Shown here: positions 48,589 to 57,600 of the stretch, piece after piece
Layout: every line of letters starts with the position of its first letter
Position numbering within the stretch: the stretch's first letter is position 1
Origin: Duganella sp. sic0402
Lineage (GTDB): Bacteria > Pseudomonadota > Gammaproteobacteria > Burkholderiales > Burkholderiaceae_D
Assembly (NCBI RefSeq): GCF_019219065.1
Contig: NZ_JAHUWK010000010.1
Location: forward strand, 172,248 to 236,247
Direction of reading: 5' to 3'
Length of the DNA: 64,000 nucleotides
Position numbers and translations under genes: made by a program
The notes under the pieces: generated by a model
The model's input: the letters and a program-made list of their open reading frames with translations, nothing else
Told to the model about the DNA's origin: nothing
Database searches by the model: none

Positions 48589-50822
48589 CAGAACTCCTTG
48601 CGCGCGGTGATGCCGAAGTAGCGCTCATCATCACGCGGCACGGCGCGGGTAACGTAGCCGGTCGAGGTCACCAGATTGGTGGCGTACGATTTGTTGGCCA
48701 GGTTCTTGCCCACCAGCGCGACGCGCCAGCCGCCTATCGGCGACGACAAGGCGATGCCCGCATTCACCACTCCATACGCGCCCTGGATGGCATCCGGCGA
48801 CTGGAACAGGTCGTATTGCGTTTTCGCCTGCCAGCTGTAGTCGGCCGACAGGTCGACGATCAGGCCATTCTCCAGCGGCAGCGCGTAATTGGCGCGGGTG
48901 AAGGACTTCCACTTCGGCGAGAACGGCAGCGGCTTGCCATTCAGGTTGCACGAGGCAGCGGCCGCAGGCGGGCAGTTGAAGGCGTCGATGGTCGCATCGG
49001 TATAGGCCAGCGAAGTGCTCAGCGTCAGCGCGCGGGTTGGACGCGCATTGATATCCAGCTCCACACCCTTGGTCGAGACATCACCGGCGTTAATCAGGCG
49101 GGTGACCACGGCGCCGGCCACGGTGTCGTAGAAGTTGGCCTGGTAGTTATCGTACTTGGTACTGAATACGGCCAGGTTGGCGGTCAGCTTGCGGTCGAAG
49201 GCGCTGGCTTTCAGGCCCAGCTCAAACGAATCCGAGGTCTCTGGTTTCAGCGCCAGCGTGTCGCGGCTCAGCATATTGAAGAACACATTGTAGGCTGGGC
49301 CTTTATAGCCGCGCGAGTACGTGGCGTAGCTGGTCACGTCACGCGACAGATCGTATTGCAGGCCGACGCGACCCGAATAGCCGTCTTCGCTGGTCGATCC
49401 GGCGTTCTGCACCGCAGGCTGCACGCCGGCGAAGGCCACCGTCTGCGTCGAAGTGCGTTTATGGTCATACGACAGCTCGTCCTTGGTCCAGCGCGCGCCG
49501 GCGATGGCACGCCATACTGGCGAGAAGTTCAGCGTGCTTTCGCCGAATAGCGAATAGCTGTCGCTCTTCACGCCGTAGTCGGCGCGGCCGGAATTGATCG
49601 CCGCACCGTTGTTGACGATGCGCTGATAGGTCTCGCGGTCCTTGCCGTGCAGGTAGTAGGCACCAACCACGTAATCGGCGAACTCGCCTTTCGGCGACGC
49701 CAGGCGCAGCTCTTGCGAAGCCTGGCTGAACTCCACCGTGCCGATGTCGCGCGTGGCCGGGAAGGCTGCGGTAATGCGCGCCGCTTCGGCCGCATTGCCG
49801 ATCGCCGAGGTGCTGGTGTATTGGGTGTTGTCCCAATCGCGCACGGCGGTGATGGAGGTCAGCGTGTAGCCGTTGAAGCGATAGTCGACCTGCGCCGACA
49901 GGCCTTTGTTCTTGTCGCGGATGTCGCTCGGGATGTCCGCGTTGACCTGGCGGTTCTCGATGCCAGCCACCACCGGTGCGATACCGGCGTTGAACGCCGC
50001 AGCAGTCGATTTGTAGGCGGTGAAGGTCGGCGAGGAATTCGAGCGCAGATAGTCAGCGATCAGCGCGATATCCAGATCCTTGTTCGGCGTGATGTCGACG
50101 CGGCCACGCACGCCTTTGCGGTCGTAGCCATTCAGGTCACCGCCGCCGGCATGGACGTTCTTCACATTGCCGTCATAGTCCGCGTACAGCGCGGTGACGG
50201 AAGCCGCCACCACGCCAGGGTTGATGGCGCCGGAGATGCCGGCACGCACGCGCTTCTCGTTGCCTTCGTACCAGGACGCATCGACAAAGCCCGTCGTCTC
50301 TTGCGACGATTTGCGGCCGATTACGTTCAGCACGCCGGACGAGGCGTTCTTGCCGAACAGCGTACCTTGCGGGCCGCGCAGGATTTCAATGTGCTCGATG
50401 TCCAGCAGGTCCAGCGTAGCCTGTCCGGGACGTGCATACACCACGCCATCCACCACGGTCGATACGGTCGGCTCTACGCCCGGCGAGGTCGAGATCGTAC
50501 CGATGCCGCGCACGAAGATGGTCGTATCCTTGTTGCCGCCCTGCTGGCGGAACGTCACGCTTGGCACTTCCTGCACGATGGTGTCGATGCTGGTGCGGTT
50601 GGCGTTGTTCAGCGCATCGCCATCCAGCACCGATACGGCAACCGGCACGGATTGCAGCGAGGCGTTGCGGCGCGTAGCGTTGACAGTCACGCTAGGCACA
50701 GAAGCGCTTTCCTCGCGGTCCTTGATAGGCGAATTTTCAGCTTCCGCCGCATTCGCATACGCGGCGTTGACCAGCCAAGCACCGATGGTCAGTGCGCCCA
50801 CAATTTTCTTATTGCTCTTCAT
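48588..50822 (-). CDS. TonB-dependent receptor (nutrient uptake)
   Basis: A 744-residue receptor with a signal peptide (GALTIGAWLVNAAYANA), a TonB-box-like segment (PSVTVNATRRNASLQ), a plug (about 55-165) with IFVRGIGT, VVDGVVYARPGQATLDLLDI and IEILRGPQGTLFGKNASSG, and a barrel ending in the terminal Phe of TARKEF. The plug wording RGPQGTLFGKNASSG is that of the broad CirA/FecA-type nutrient receptors rather than the siderophore subclass. Expression is probably controlled by the LacI protein encoded divergently: the GGTACCGGTACC palindrome lies 108 bp upstream. It shares an operon with the LLM monooxygenase. Confidence 0.92.
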   Translation of the reverse strand: MKSNKKIVGALTIGAWLVNAAYANAAEAENSPIKDREESASVPSVTVNATRRNASLQSVPVAVSVLDGDALNNANRTSIDTIVQEVPSVTFRQQGGNKDTTIFVRGIGTISTSPGVEPTVSTVVDGVVYARPGQATLDLLDIEHIEILRGPQGTLFGKNASSGVLNVIGRKSSQETTGFVDASWYEGNEKRVRAGISGAINPGVVAASVTALYADYDGNVKNVHAGGGDLNGYDRKGVRGRVDITPNKDLDIALIADYLRSNSSPTFTAYKSTAAAFNAGIAPVVAGIENRQVNADIPSDIRDKNKGLSAQVDYRFNGYTLTSITAVRDWDNTQYTSTSAIGNAAEAARITAAFPATRDIGTVEFSQASQELRLASPKGEFADYVVGAYYLHGKDRETYQRIVNNGAAINSGRADYGVKSDSYSLFGESTLNFSPVWRAIAGARWTKDELSYDHKRTSTQTVAFAGVQPAVQNAGSTSEDGYSGRVGLQYDLSRDVTSYATYSRGYKGPAYNVFFNMLSRDTLALKPETSDSFELGLKASAFDRKLTANLAVFSTKYDNYQANFYDTVAGAVVTRLINAGDVSTKGVELDINARPTRALTLSTSLAYTDATIDAFNCPPAAAASCNLNGKPLPFSPKWKSFTRANYALPLENGLIVDLSADYSWQAKTQYDLFQSPDAIQGAYGVVNAGIALSSPIGGWRVALVGKNLANKSYATNLVTSTGYVTRAVPRDDERYFGITARKEF

Positions 50823-50930
50823 ATTCTGATCCCTTGATTTGAAAGCGCTGCTTGCGCCATATGCGGAAAACCTGCTTTGATCGTCGAAGAACCAGCTTAG
50901 TGACCGCCAGGTGCTTCGCTACAATTCAGT

Positions 50931-50942
50931 GGTACCGGTACC
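50931..50942. promoter_or_regulatory. Palindromic LacI-type operator
   Basis: GGTACCGGTACC is a perfect 12-bp palindrome with a central CCGG, close in form to the operators of GntR-like LacI-family regulators. It lies between the divergent TonB receptor gene and the LacI gene, 81 bp before the latter. Confidence 0.65.
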
Positions 50943-51023
50943 CTTTTTTTAGTGTCGTGGCGGCCCGGATTGAAGTCAAAGAATTAAAAAAATCATCGAT
51001 ATGTCTTTTCAGAATATGCATTC

Positions 51024-52076
51024 ATGAGTGAACCAACAGCACCACGCAAACGCCGGGGATCGGGCCGCGCCACCATTCACGATGTGGCGCGCCTGGCGCA
51101 AGTGGGATCGATTACAGCATCGCGCTATTTCAGCGAACCAGGACGGGTAGGCGCCGAACGCAGCGTGCGCATTGCGGCGGCGGCCAAGCAGCTGGGCTAC
51201 GTTCCCAACCTGGCCGCCAGCGGCCTCGCGTCGGCGCATGGCCGGGTGGTGGGCATGGTGATACCGAATATCTCCGGGCCGATCTTTGCCCACACCATCC
51301 AGACCTTCAGCGACACGCTGAACCGCCACGGCTATCAGCTGCTGCTGGCCTCCAGCTATTTTTCTGCGGCAAAGGAAGAAAGCGCGGTGCGTGCCTTCCT
51401 CGGCTGGAAGCCGGCCGCGCTGGCGGTGGTGGGCCGCTTCCATAACCGCGCGACCGAGAAGCTGTTATCGACGGCGGGCATTCCGGTGGTGGAGACGTGG
51501 GACTACCAGCCGAAGCGCAAGCCAATACAAGTCGGCTACTCCAACAACGCGGTCGGCGAGCAGGCGGCGCGCTATTTGTACGGCAAAGGATATCGCCGCA
51601 TCGCATTTGTGCAGAACAGCCTGGCCGGCGACTTGAGCGCGGTGGACCGCAGCGACGGCTATGAGGCAGTGATGCGCGAGCAGGGCTTGGAGCCGATCAT
51701 CTATGTCCCCACTGCCGAGGCGCCGTTCGACGCCGGCAAGCAGGCGATTGAAGCGCTGGCGTTAGCGCCGCCGCGCCGCACGCGGCCAGTTGAAGCCATC
51801 ATCTTCGCCAACGACAACTTGGCGGCGGGCGCTCTGCTGGCTGGCCATCGCGCTGGACTGAAGATACCCGAGCAATGTGCGATTGTCGGTTTTGGCGATT
51901 ACGCTTTCTCGCAACTGCTGCTGCCCAGCCTGACAACGATACGCCCGCCCGGACGCGAGATCGGCGAGATCGCCGCGCTCCGTATCCTGGAACAACTGGG
52001 CGTACTGCCCGCCTCCGGTCAGGAGGCGCGCCTGAATCTGCTGGCCTGTGAATTGATAGAGCGCGAGAGCGCATAA
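51024..52076 (+). CDS. LacI-family transcriptional regulator
   Basis: A 350-residue regulator. The N-terminal helix-turn-helix (about 17-70) reads ATIHDVARLAQVGSITASRY, with the hinge VAERSVRIAAAAKQLGY-like region and NLAASGLAS. The periplasmic-binding-protein-like effector domain (about 75-345) has GRVVGMVIPNISGPIFAHTI and FANDNLAAGALLAG. The GntR-type wording (TASRYFSEPGRV) suits the CCGG-centred palindrome at 50931. It probably represses the TonB receptor/LLM/hydrolase operon and the SBP gene 9 nt downstream. The effector is unknown. Confidence 0.92.
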   Translation: MSEPTAPRKRRGSGRATIHDVARLAQVGSITASRYFSEPGRVGAERSVRIAAAAKQLGYVPNLAASGLASAHGRVVGMVIPNISGPIFAHTIQTFSDTLNRHGYQLLLASSYFSAAKEESAVRAFLGWKPAALAVVGRFHNRATEKLLSTAGIPVVETWDYQPKRKPIQVGYSNNAVGEQAARYLYGKGYRRIAFVQNSLAGDLSAVDRSDGYEAVMREQGLEPIIYVPTAEAPFDAGKQAIEALALAPPRRTRPVEAIIFANDNLAAGALLAGHRAGLKIPEQCAIVGFGDYAFSQLLLPSLTTIRPPGREIGEIAALRILEQLGVLPASGQEARLNLLACELIERESA

Positions 52077-52085
52077 GGACGACTT

Positions 52086-53000
52086 ATGAAGAAATGGATT
52101 TGCCTGTTGCTGGCCCTGCCCTTGCTGGCGCAGGCGGTGGAGATCAAGATCGGTTTTCAGAAAAGTGCTGGCTTGCTCAGCATGATGAAGACGCAAGGGG
52201 CATTGGAGAAATCGCTGCCCGGCCATACCATCAAGTGGATCGAGTTCCCTGCCGGGCCGCAGATGCTGGAGGCGCTGAACGCTGGCAGCATCGATTTCGG
52301 CAGCACGGGCGCGCCGCCGCCGGTGTTTGCGCAGGCGGGTGGCGTCGATCTGCTGTACGTGGGTGCGGAGCCGGCGCCGGTGAACAGCGAGGCGATCATC
52401 GTGCCCAAGGAGTCGAAGATTCGCGCGGTTGCTGACTTGAAGGGCAAGCGCGTGGCATTTCAAAAGGGTTCCGGTTCGCACTTCCTGCTGGCTTCGGCCT
52501 TGCAGAAAGCTGGCTTGAAGTTCAGCGACATCACGCCGATTTACCTGTCGCCATCGGATGCTCGGGCGGCGTTTGCCAGCGGCGGAATTGATGCGTGGGT
52601 GGTGTGGGACCCGTATCTGGCGTCGGCGCAGAAGGCGTATCAGGCGCGCTTGCTGGCTGACTATACCGGGCTACCGCTGGCGAACGGCTTCTATCTGGCG
52701 TCGAGCAAGTTTGTGAAGGCTGCACCGCAGCTGGTGTCGGCGTTGCTGGAGCAGGTGAAGTTGACGGGCAAGTGGGCCAGCGAGCATCAGCAGGAAGTCA
52801 GCACTTTGTTGACGCAGCAGACCGGCGTGCCGGCCGACATCGTCGCCACCTGGATGGGCCGCTCGCGCTTCGGCGCGACACCGGTGACGCCGGAGATCGT
52901 CGCCAACCAGCAGCGTGTGGCCGACCTGTTCTACCAGCAGAAACTGATCCCCAAATCAGTCGACATCGCCAGCCGCGTCTGGGCCTGGCAACCGAAGTAA
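52086..53000 (+). CDS. Aliphatic sulfonate-type ABC substrate-binding protein (SsuA/TauA-like)
   Basis: A 304-residue periplasmic binding protein with a signal peptide (MKKWICLLLALPLLAQA). The mature part starts VEIKIGFQKSAGLLSMMKTQ and has the family phrases MLEALNAGSIDFGSTGAPPP, KGKRVAFQKGSGSHFLL and AFASGGIDAWVVWDPYLASA. It captures a sulfonate-like or related substrate for an inner-membrane ABC importer, but no permease or ATPase gene is adjacent, so it must use components encoded elsewhere or act alone. Its close spacing to the LacI gene (AAGGA before ATG) suggests co-transcription. Confidence 0.9.
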   Translation: MKKWICLLLALPLLAQAVEIKIGFQKSAGLLSMMKTQGALEKSLPGHTIKWIEFPAGPQMLEALNAGSIDFGSTGAPPPVFAQAGGVDLLYVGAEPAPVNSEAIIVPKESKIRAVADLKGKRVAFQKGSGSHFLLASALQKAGLKFSDITPIYLSPSDARAAFASGGIDAWVVWDPYLASAQKAYQARLLADYTGLPLANGFYLASSKFVKAAPQLVSALLEQVKLTGKWASEHQQEVSTLLTQQTGVPADIVATWMGRSRFGATPVTPEIVANQQRVADLFYQQKLIPKSVDIASRVWAWQPK

Positions 53001-53039
53001 GTTTGATCCATCTAAAGCCCCCGCCCGCTGAGCCGCCTA

Positions 53040-53059
53040 CGCTGGCAGTTCAGCCAGCG
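53040..53059 (+). promoter_or_regulatory. Hairpin abutting the PIN-gene ribosome site
   Basis: CGCTGGC and GCCAGCG form a 7-bp stem with the loop AGTTCA. The stem ends exactly where the GAGGG ribosome site begins, so the structure could limit translation of the PIN gene. It has no T tract and is a poor terminator. Confidence 0.35.
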
Positions 53060-53067
53060 AGGGCATC

Positions 53068-53571
53068 ATGCACACCATCTACGTAGAAACATCCATCATC
53101 TGTCATCTGACAGACCCGCCAAGCAACAATCCCATCACCCGTGCCTGCCAGCAACTCACCCAACTCTGGTGGCACACCCGCTGCGATCCGCAATATGCTT
53201 TCGTCTCGGAGCATGTGCGCAACGAAATCAAAAGCGGCGATCCGCTACGAGCGATCCAACGTCTACGAACTTTAGAGAACCTTGTGTCCTATCCGGTCGA
53301 TCCAAGAATGACGAAGATTGAGGAACTTTTATTATTTGGGGGTGGTCTAACAGCCAAAGCCGGTTGGGCCGCAGCGCATATTGCCTGCGCAGCCTTTCAT
53401 CAATGCGAAATTCTGACGACCTGGAACTGCGAAAGTATCGCAAATGCCCAAAATTTAACACTGCTGCGCATGCTTGTTGATGAAAGTGGCTACCTTTTGC
53501 CTGAAGTGGTCACACCTTTTGAGCTAATGGAGAATAGCTATGAAACTTTGTGGCGTGGAAATCCCACCTGA
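53068..53571 (+). CDS. PIN-domain protein (VapC-like), one conserved Asp replaced
   Basis: A 167-residue PIN-domain protein of the YxETSxxxxL subgroup. The first acidic position is Glu7 (IYVETSIICHL), further acidic residues are near FVSEHVRNEI, and the last motif is ILTTWNCESIANA. In this subgroup the motif before the third helix is usually DALHIA; here it is AAAHIA (101-106), so the central catalytic Asp is Ala101. It may therefore be inactive or weakly active as an RNase. The start is supported by GAGGG seven nucleotides upstream. It overlaps a small gene by 32 nt. Base composition at its 3' half is lower in GC than the surroundings, suggesting transfer. Confidence 0.75.
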   Translation: MHTIYVETSIICHLTDPPSNNPITRACQQLTQLWWHTRCDPQYAFVSEHVRNEIKSGDPLRAIQRLRTLENLVSYPVDPRMTKIEELLLFGGGLTAKAGWAAAHIACAAFHQCEILTTWNCESIANAQNLTLLRMLVDESGYLLPEVVTPFELMENSYETLWRGNPT

Positions 53572-53779
53572 CATTGAAATCCCACCTTTAGATCCAGCAA
53601 CCAAGGCGGAGCTTGACGAGATACACGAAGCCATCATTCGCAGGTACGACAGACTTTACCCTCAACGCATGCAAGATATCGGTAAGCCGCTAACATTCAG
53701 CGTTGAAGGACTGCGCAAGCTGCCGCCCTGGTCACGAACCCGGGTGCTGTATCTCTTGAGGGATCAGGTGACGAATTAG
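53540..53779 (+). CDS. Small partner of the PIN protein, possible antitoxin
   Basis: A 79-residue protein beginning MKLCGVEIPPDIEIPPLDP, then a predicted helix ATKAELDEIHEAIIRRYDRL and a C-terminal basic segment (LPPWSRTRVLYLLRD). No DNA-binding domain is recognised. The start has GGAG seven nucleotides upstream and overlaps the end of the PIN gene, the arrangement of toxin-antitoxin pairs, though the order (toxin first) is the less common one. Its stop codon overlaps the convergent DUF971 gene. The function is inferred from position only. Confidence 0.55.
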   Translation: MKLCGVEIPPDIEIPPLDPATKAELDEIHEAIIRRYDRLYPQRMQDIGKPLTFSVEGLRKLPPWSRTRVLYLLRDQVTN

Positions 53780-54228
53780 CTCTTGCAGCCGCAGCCACCG
53801 CTGCCGCAACCGCCGCCGCTTTTTGGCGCCGCTGTCGATGGGCCGGTCAGGGACATGCCGGTCTCGCGGCCGCTGTCGCCTTCAAAGCCGGAAGCGTGCA
53901 GGCGGTCCATATAGCCTGACCACAGCACATCTTTCTGGCTGCCCAGCTTATACAGGTATTCCCAGGTGAAGATGCCAGTGTTGTGGCCATCGCTGAACGT
54001 CGGCTGCACCGCGTAGTTGCCAACCGGCTCAATGCCGGCAATGCCCACTTCACGCTTGCCTACCTGTAGCACTTCCTGCCCTGGACCATGCCCCATCACC
54101 TCCGCCGACGGCGAATACACGCGCAACAGCTCGAACGGAATCGAAAACGACGCACCGTCGTCAAATTCAACATCCAATACGCGGGATTTATTGTGGACCG
54201 TCAGGCCGGTAGGGACAGGTTTGCTCAT
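53776..54228 (-). CDS. DUF971 protein with Cys-rich tail
   Basis: A 150-residue protein. The N-terminal two thirds (about 5-110) match DUF971, a domain also found at the N-terminus of gamma-butyrobetaine hydroxylases: VHNKSRVLDVEFDDGASFSI, PFELLRVYSPSAEV, GNYAVQPTFSDGHNTGIFTW and EYLYKLG. The last residues are GGGCGSGGCGCKS, a three-Cys Gly tail suited to binding metal or an Fe-S cluster. The role is unknown; DUF971 proteins are often encoded near Fe-S assembly or ubi genes. It starts with an ATGA overlap with the HIT gene. Confidence 0.85.
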   Translation of the reverse strand: MSKPVPTGLTVHNKSRVLDVEFDDGASFSIPFELLRVYSPSAEVMGHGPGQEVLQVGKREVGIAGIEPVGNYAVQPTFSDGHNTGIFTWEYLYKLGSQKDVLWSGYMDRLHASGFEGDSGRETGMSLTGPSTAAPKSGGGCGSGGCGCKS

Positions 54229-54656
54229 AATGCTTTCACTTTCTCGACGATGGCCGCGTGCAATGCAGGCAACAGCGCGCGACGCGCCGCCAGCACCTCC
54301 GCCGACGAAACGCGCTGCGCCACAGCCCAGGTCGGGTTGGGGAAATGCGCATCATCGCGGTAACGCGGGATAACGTGCCAATGCACGTGCGGCGTCATAT
54401 TACCAAAACTGGCCAGATTGATTTTTTCCGGCGCCATTACATCCCGCTGGGCCGACTCCACCGCCCACACCACGTCCATCACACGCACGCGGTCAGCGGC
54501 CGGCAGATCGGTCATCTCTTTCACGTGCGCATTCCACACCACGCGCGTGAAGCCCGGATACTCAGCCTCCTCCACGGCGATCACCGACACACGGTCATCG
54601 CCCCAGACTAACGCGGCCCCTGGAGCAGCAAGCAGATTGCACAGATCGCAAGCCAT
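54225..54656 (-). CDS. HIT-family nucleotide-binding hydrolase
   Basis: A 143-residue histidine-triad protein. The triad is His90, His92, His94 in PHVHWHVIPR. The N-terminus carries Cys3/Cys6 (CDLC), as in several HIT subfamilies. It hydrolyses nucleoside phosphoramidates or adenylated compounds. It begins 2 nt after the stop of the DUF3683 oxidoreductase and is followed by DUF971 with a 4-nt overlap, so the three form an operon. Confidence 0.92.
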   Translation of the reverse strand: MACDLCNLLAAPGAALVWGDDRVSVIAVEEAEYPGFTRVVWNAHVKEMTDLPAADRVRVMDVVWAVESAQRDVMAPEKINLASFGNMTPHVHWHVIPRYRDDAHFPNPTWAVAQRVSSAEVLAARRALLPALHAAIVEKVKAL

Positions 54657-54658
54657 GA

Positions 54659-57600
54659 TTACACCAGCACCCGCTCAATGCCGCCATCATTGGCGCGCTT
54701 TACATAGTCCGGCATCCAGTTGTCGCCCAGCAGATGCTTGGCGATTTCCACCACGATGTAATCGGCGGTGGTCCCGGCATCCTCACTGTAGCGCGACACG
54801 CCGCCCAGACAGGCCGGGCAGCTGGTCAGAATCTTCACTTCGCCGTCGAAGCCATCCGCGCGCAGCTTGTCGGCACCCTTGATGACTTCCTCTTCCTTGC
54901 GGAAGCGCACCTGCGTCGAAATATCCGGACGCGCCACCATCAGCGTGCCGGAGTCACCGCAGCAGCGGTCGTTCTTCTCGATCTTGACATTATCGTGGGT
55001 AGCGATCAGGCCGTTGACGGTCTTAGTCGCCTCCTGCAACTTCATCGGCGTGTGGCAAGGCTCGTGGTACATATAGCGCGTACCGGTCACACCTTCCAGC
55101 CTGACGCCCTTCTCCAGCAGATACTCGTGGATGTCCATGATGCGGCAGCCAGGGAAGATCTTGTCGAACTCGTAGGTCGCCAGCTGGTCATAGCAGGTGC
55201 CGCACGATACCAGCACCGTCTTGATGTCCAGATAGTTGAGCGTGTTGGCCATGCGGTGGAACAGCACACGGTTATCCGTCATCATCTTGTCGGCCTTGTC
55301 GTACTGGCCCGAGCCGCGCTGCGGATAACCGCAGCACAGATAGCCCGGCGGCAGCACCGTCTGCACGCCCACTTCCCACAGCATCGCCTGGGTTGCCAGG
55401 CCCACTTGCGAGAACAGGCGCTCCGAACCACAGCCAGGGAAGTAGAACACCGCTTCCGTATCAGCATTGGTGGATTTCGGATTGCGGATGATCGGGATGA
55501 CTTTGTCGTCCTCAATATCCAGCAGCGCGCGCGCGGTTTTCTTCGGCAGATTGCCCGGCATCTTTTTGTTGATGAAGTGGATCACCTGCTCGCGCACTGG
55601 CGGCTTGCCGACGGTTGGCGGCGGCGCCTTGGTCTGCTTCTTGGCGAATTTCTTCAGGAGGTCGTTGCCCAGGCGCTGAGCCTTGTAGCCCAGACCAATC
55701 ATCGCCGCGCGAGTGGCGTTAATGGTGGCCGGATCGGTGGCGTTCAAGAAGAACATCGATGCGGCCTTGCCTGGATTGAAGGATTTCTTGTCCATCTTGC
55801 GCAGCAGGTTGCGCATATTCATCGACACGTCACCGAAGTCGATGTTGACCGGACAGGGCGTTACGCATTTGTGACAGACAGTGCAGTGATCCGCAACGTC
55901 TTCAAACTCTTCCCAGTGCTTGATCGAGATGCCGCGACGGGTCTGCTCTTCGTACAGGAAGGCTTCGATCAGCGACGAGGTCGCCAGGATCTTGTCACGC
56001 GGCGAGTACAACAGATTGGCGCGCGGGACATGCGTAGAGCAAACAGGCTTGCACTTGCCGCAGCGCAGGCAGTCCTTGACGCTGTTGGCGATGGCGCCGA
56101 TATCGCTCTGCTGCATGATCAGCGATTCGTGGCCCATCAGGCCGAACGACGGCGTGTAGGCGTTGCTCAGGTCAGCTTCCATGCCTTCCAGGTTCAGCAG
56201 CTTGCCCTTGTTGAAGCGGCCTTCCGGATCGACGCGCAGCTTGTACTCGCGGAACGGGCCGATCTCGTCTTCCTGCAGGAACTCCAGCTTGGTGATGCCG
56301 ATGCCGTGCTCGCCCGAGATCACACCGTTCAGCGAACGCGCCAGCGTCATGATGCGCGCCACTGCCTGGTGGGCCAATTGCAGCATCTCGTAGTGATCCG
56401 AGTTGACCGGCAGGTTGGTGTGCACATTGCCGTCGCCGGCGTGCATGTGCAGCGCGACGAACACGCGGCCGCGCAGCACGCGCTTGTGGATGGCGGTGGC
56501 TTCGTCGAGGATCAGCTTGTAGGCGGCGCCGTTGAAGATCTGACGCAGCTGGGCGCGGATTTCCTGCTTCCACGTCACGCGGATGGTGCGGTCCTGCACC
56601 ACGTCGAACAGCGTGGCGTTGGGCTGGGTTTTCAGGCGCTCTTCGAAGACTGGCAGCAGGCGGTCGAGGCCCAGTGCCGCCAGTTCGCCGGTGATGCTCG
56701 CCAGCGGCTTGTCCAGCTCGGCCAGCAGATAAGTCCAGCGGGCGTGCACTTGCGTCAGCAGCGCTTCCGCCTGCTGCTGGCGGTCGCCCAGCATCTCGGC
56801 GTCGCCGACGCTGTCGTCGGCATCGTCGCTCTTGCCGATCGGCAGATTGCCGGCGGAGAAGAAGTCCTGCAACGCTTCCACCAGTTGCAGCTTGTTCTTG
56901 ATCGACAGCTCGACGTTGATGCGTTCGATGCCGTCGGTGTATTCACCCATGCGGTTCAGCGGAATCACCACGTCTTCATTGATCTTGAAGGCGTTGGTGT
57001 GCTTGGCGATGGCGGCGGTACGGGCGCGGTCCAGCCAGAATTTCTTGCGCGATTCAGGGCTGACGGCCACGAAGCCCTCACCGACGCGGGTATTCGCCAG
57101 TCGCACCACTTCCGATGCGGCCAGCGCCACGGCGTTTTCATCATCGCCAACGATGTCGCCGAACAGCGCCATCTTCGGCAGCACGCCGCGTTTCGACTTG
57201 GTGGCGTAGCCGACCGCGCGCAGGTAGCGCTCGTCCAGGTGTTCCAGGCCGGCCAGGCGCAGCGTCGAGAACTCTTCGCCCTTGGCTGGCAAGCCGTCCA
57301 GATAATCCTTGATTTCCACGATCGATGGAATCGCGTCGCGCGCCTGGCCGAAGAACTCCAGGCAGACGGTGCGGGCGAACTTCGGCATCTTGTGCAGAAT
57401 CCAGCGCGACGAGGTAATCAGGCCATCGGTGCCCTCTTTCTGGATGCCCGGCAGGCCAGCCAGGAATTTGTCGGTAACGTCTTTGCCCAGGCCTTCCTTG
57501 CGGAACACGCGGCCGGCGATTTCCAGGATCTCGGTCTTGAACGGCGCGCCCTTGGCTTCGCCCTTCGCGGTCGGATGCGTCCATTCCAGCTTGAAGCGGG

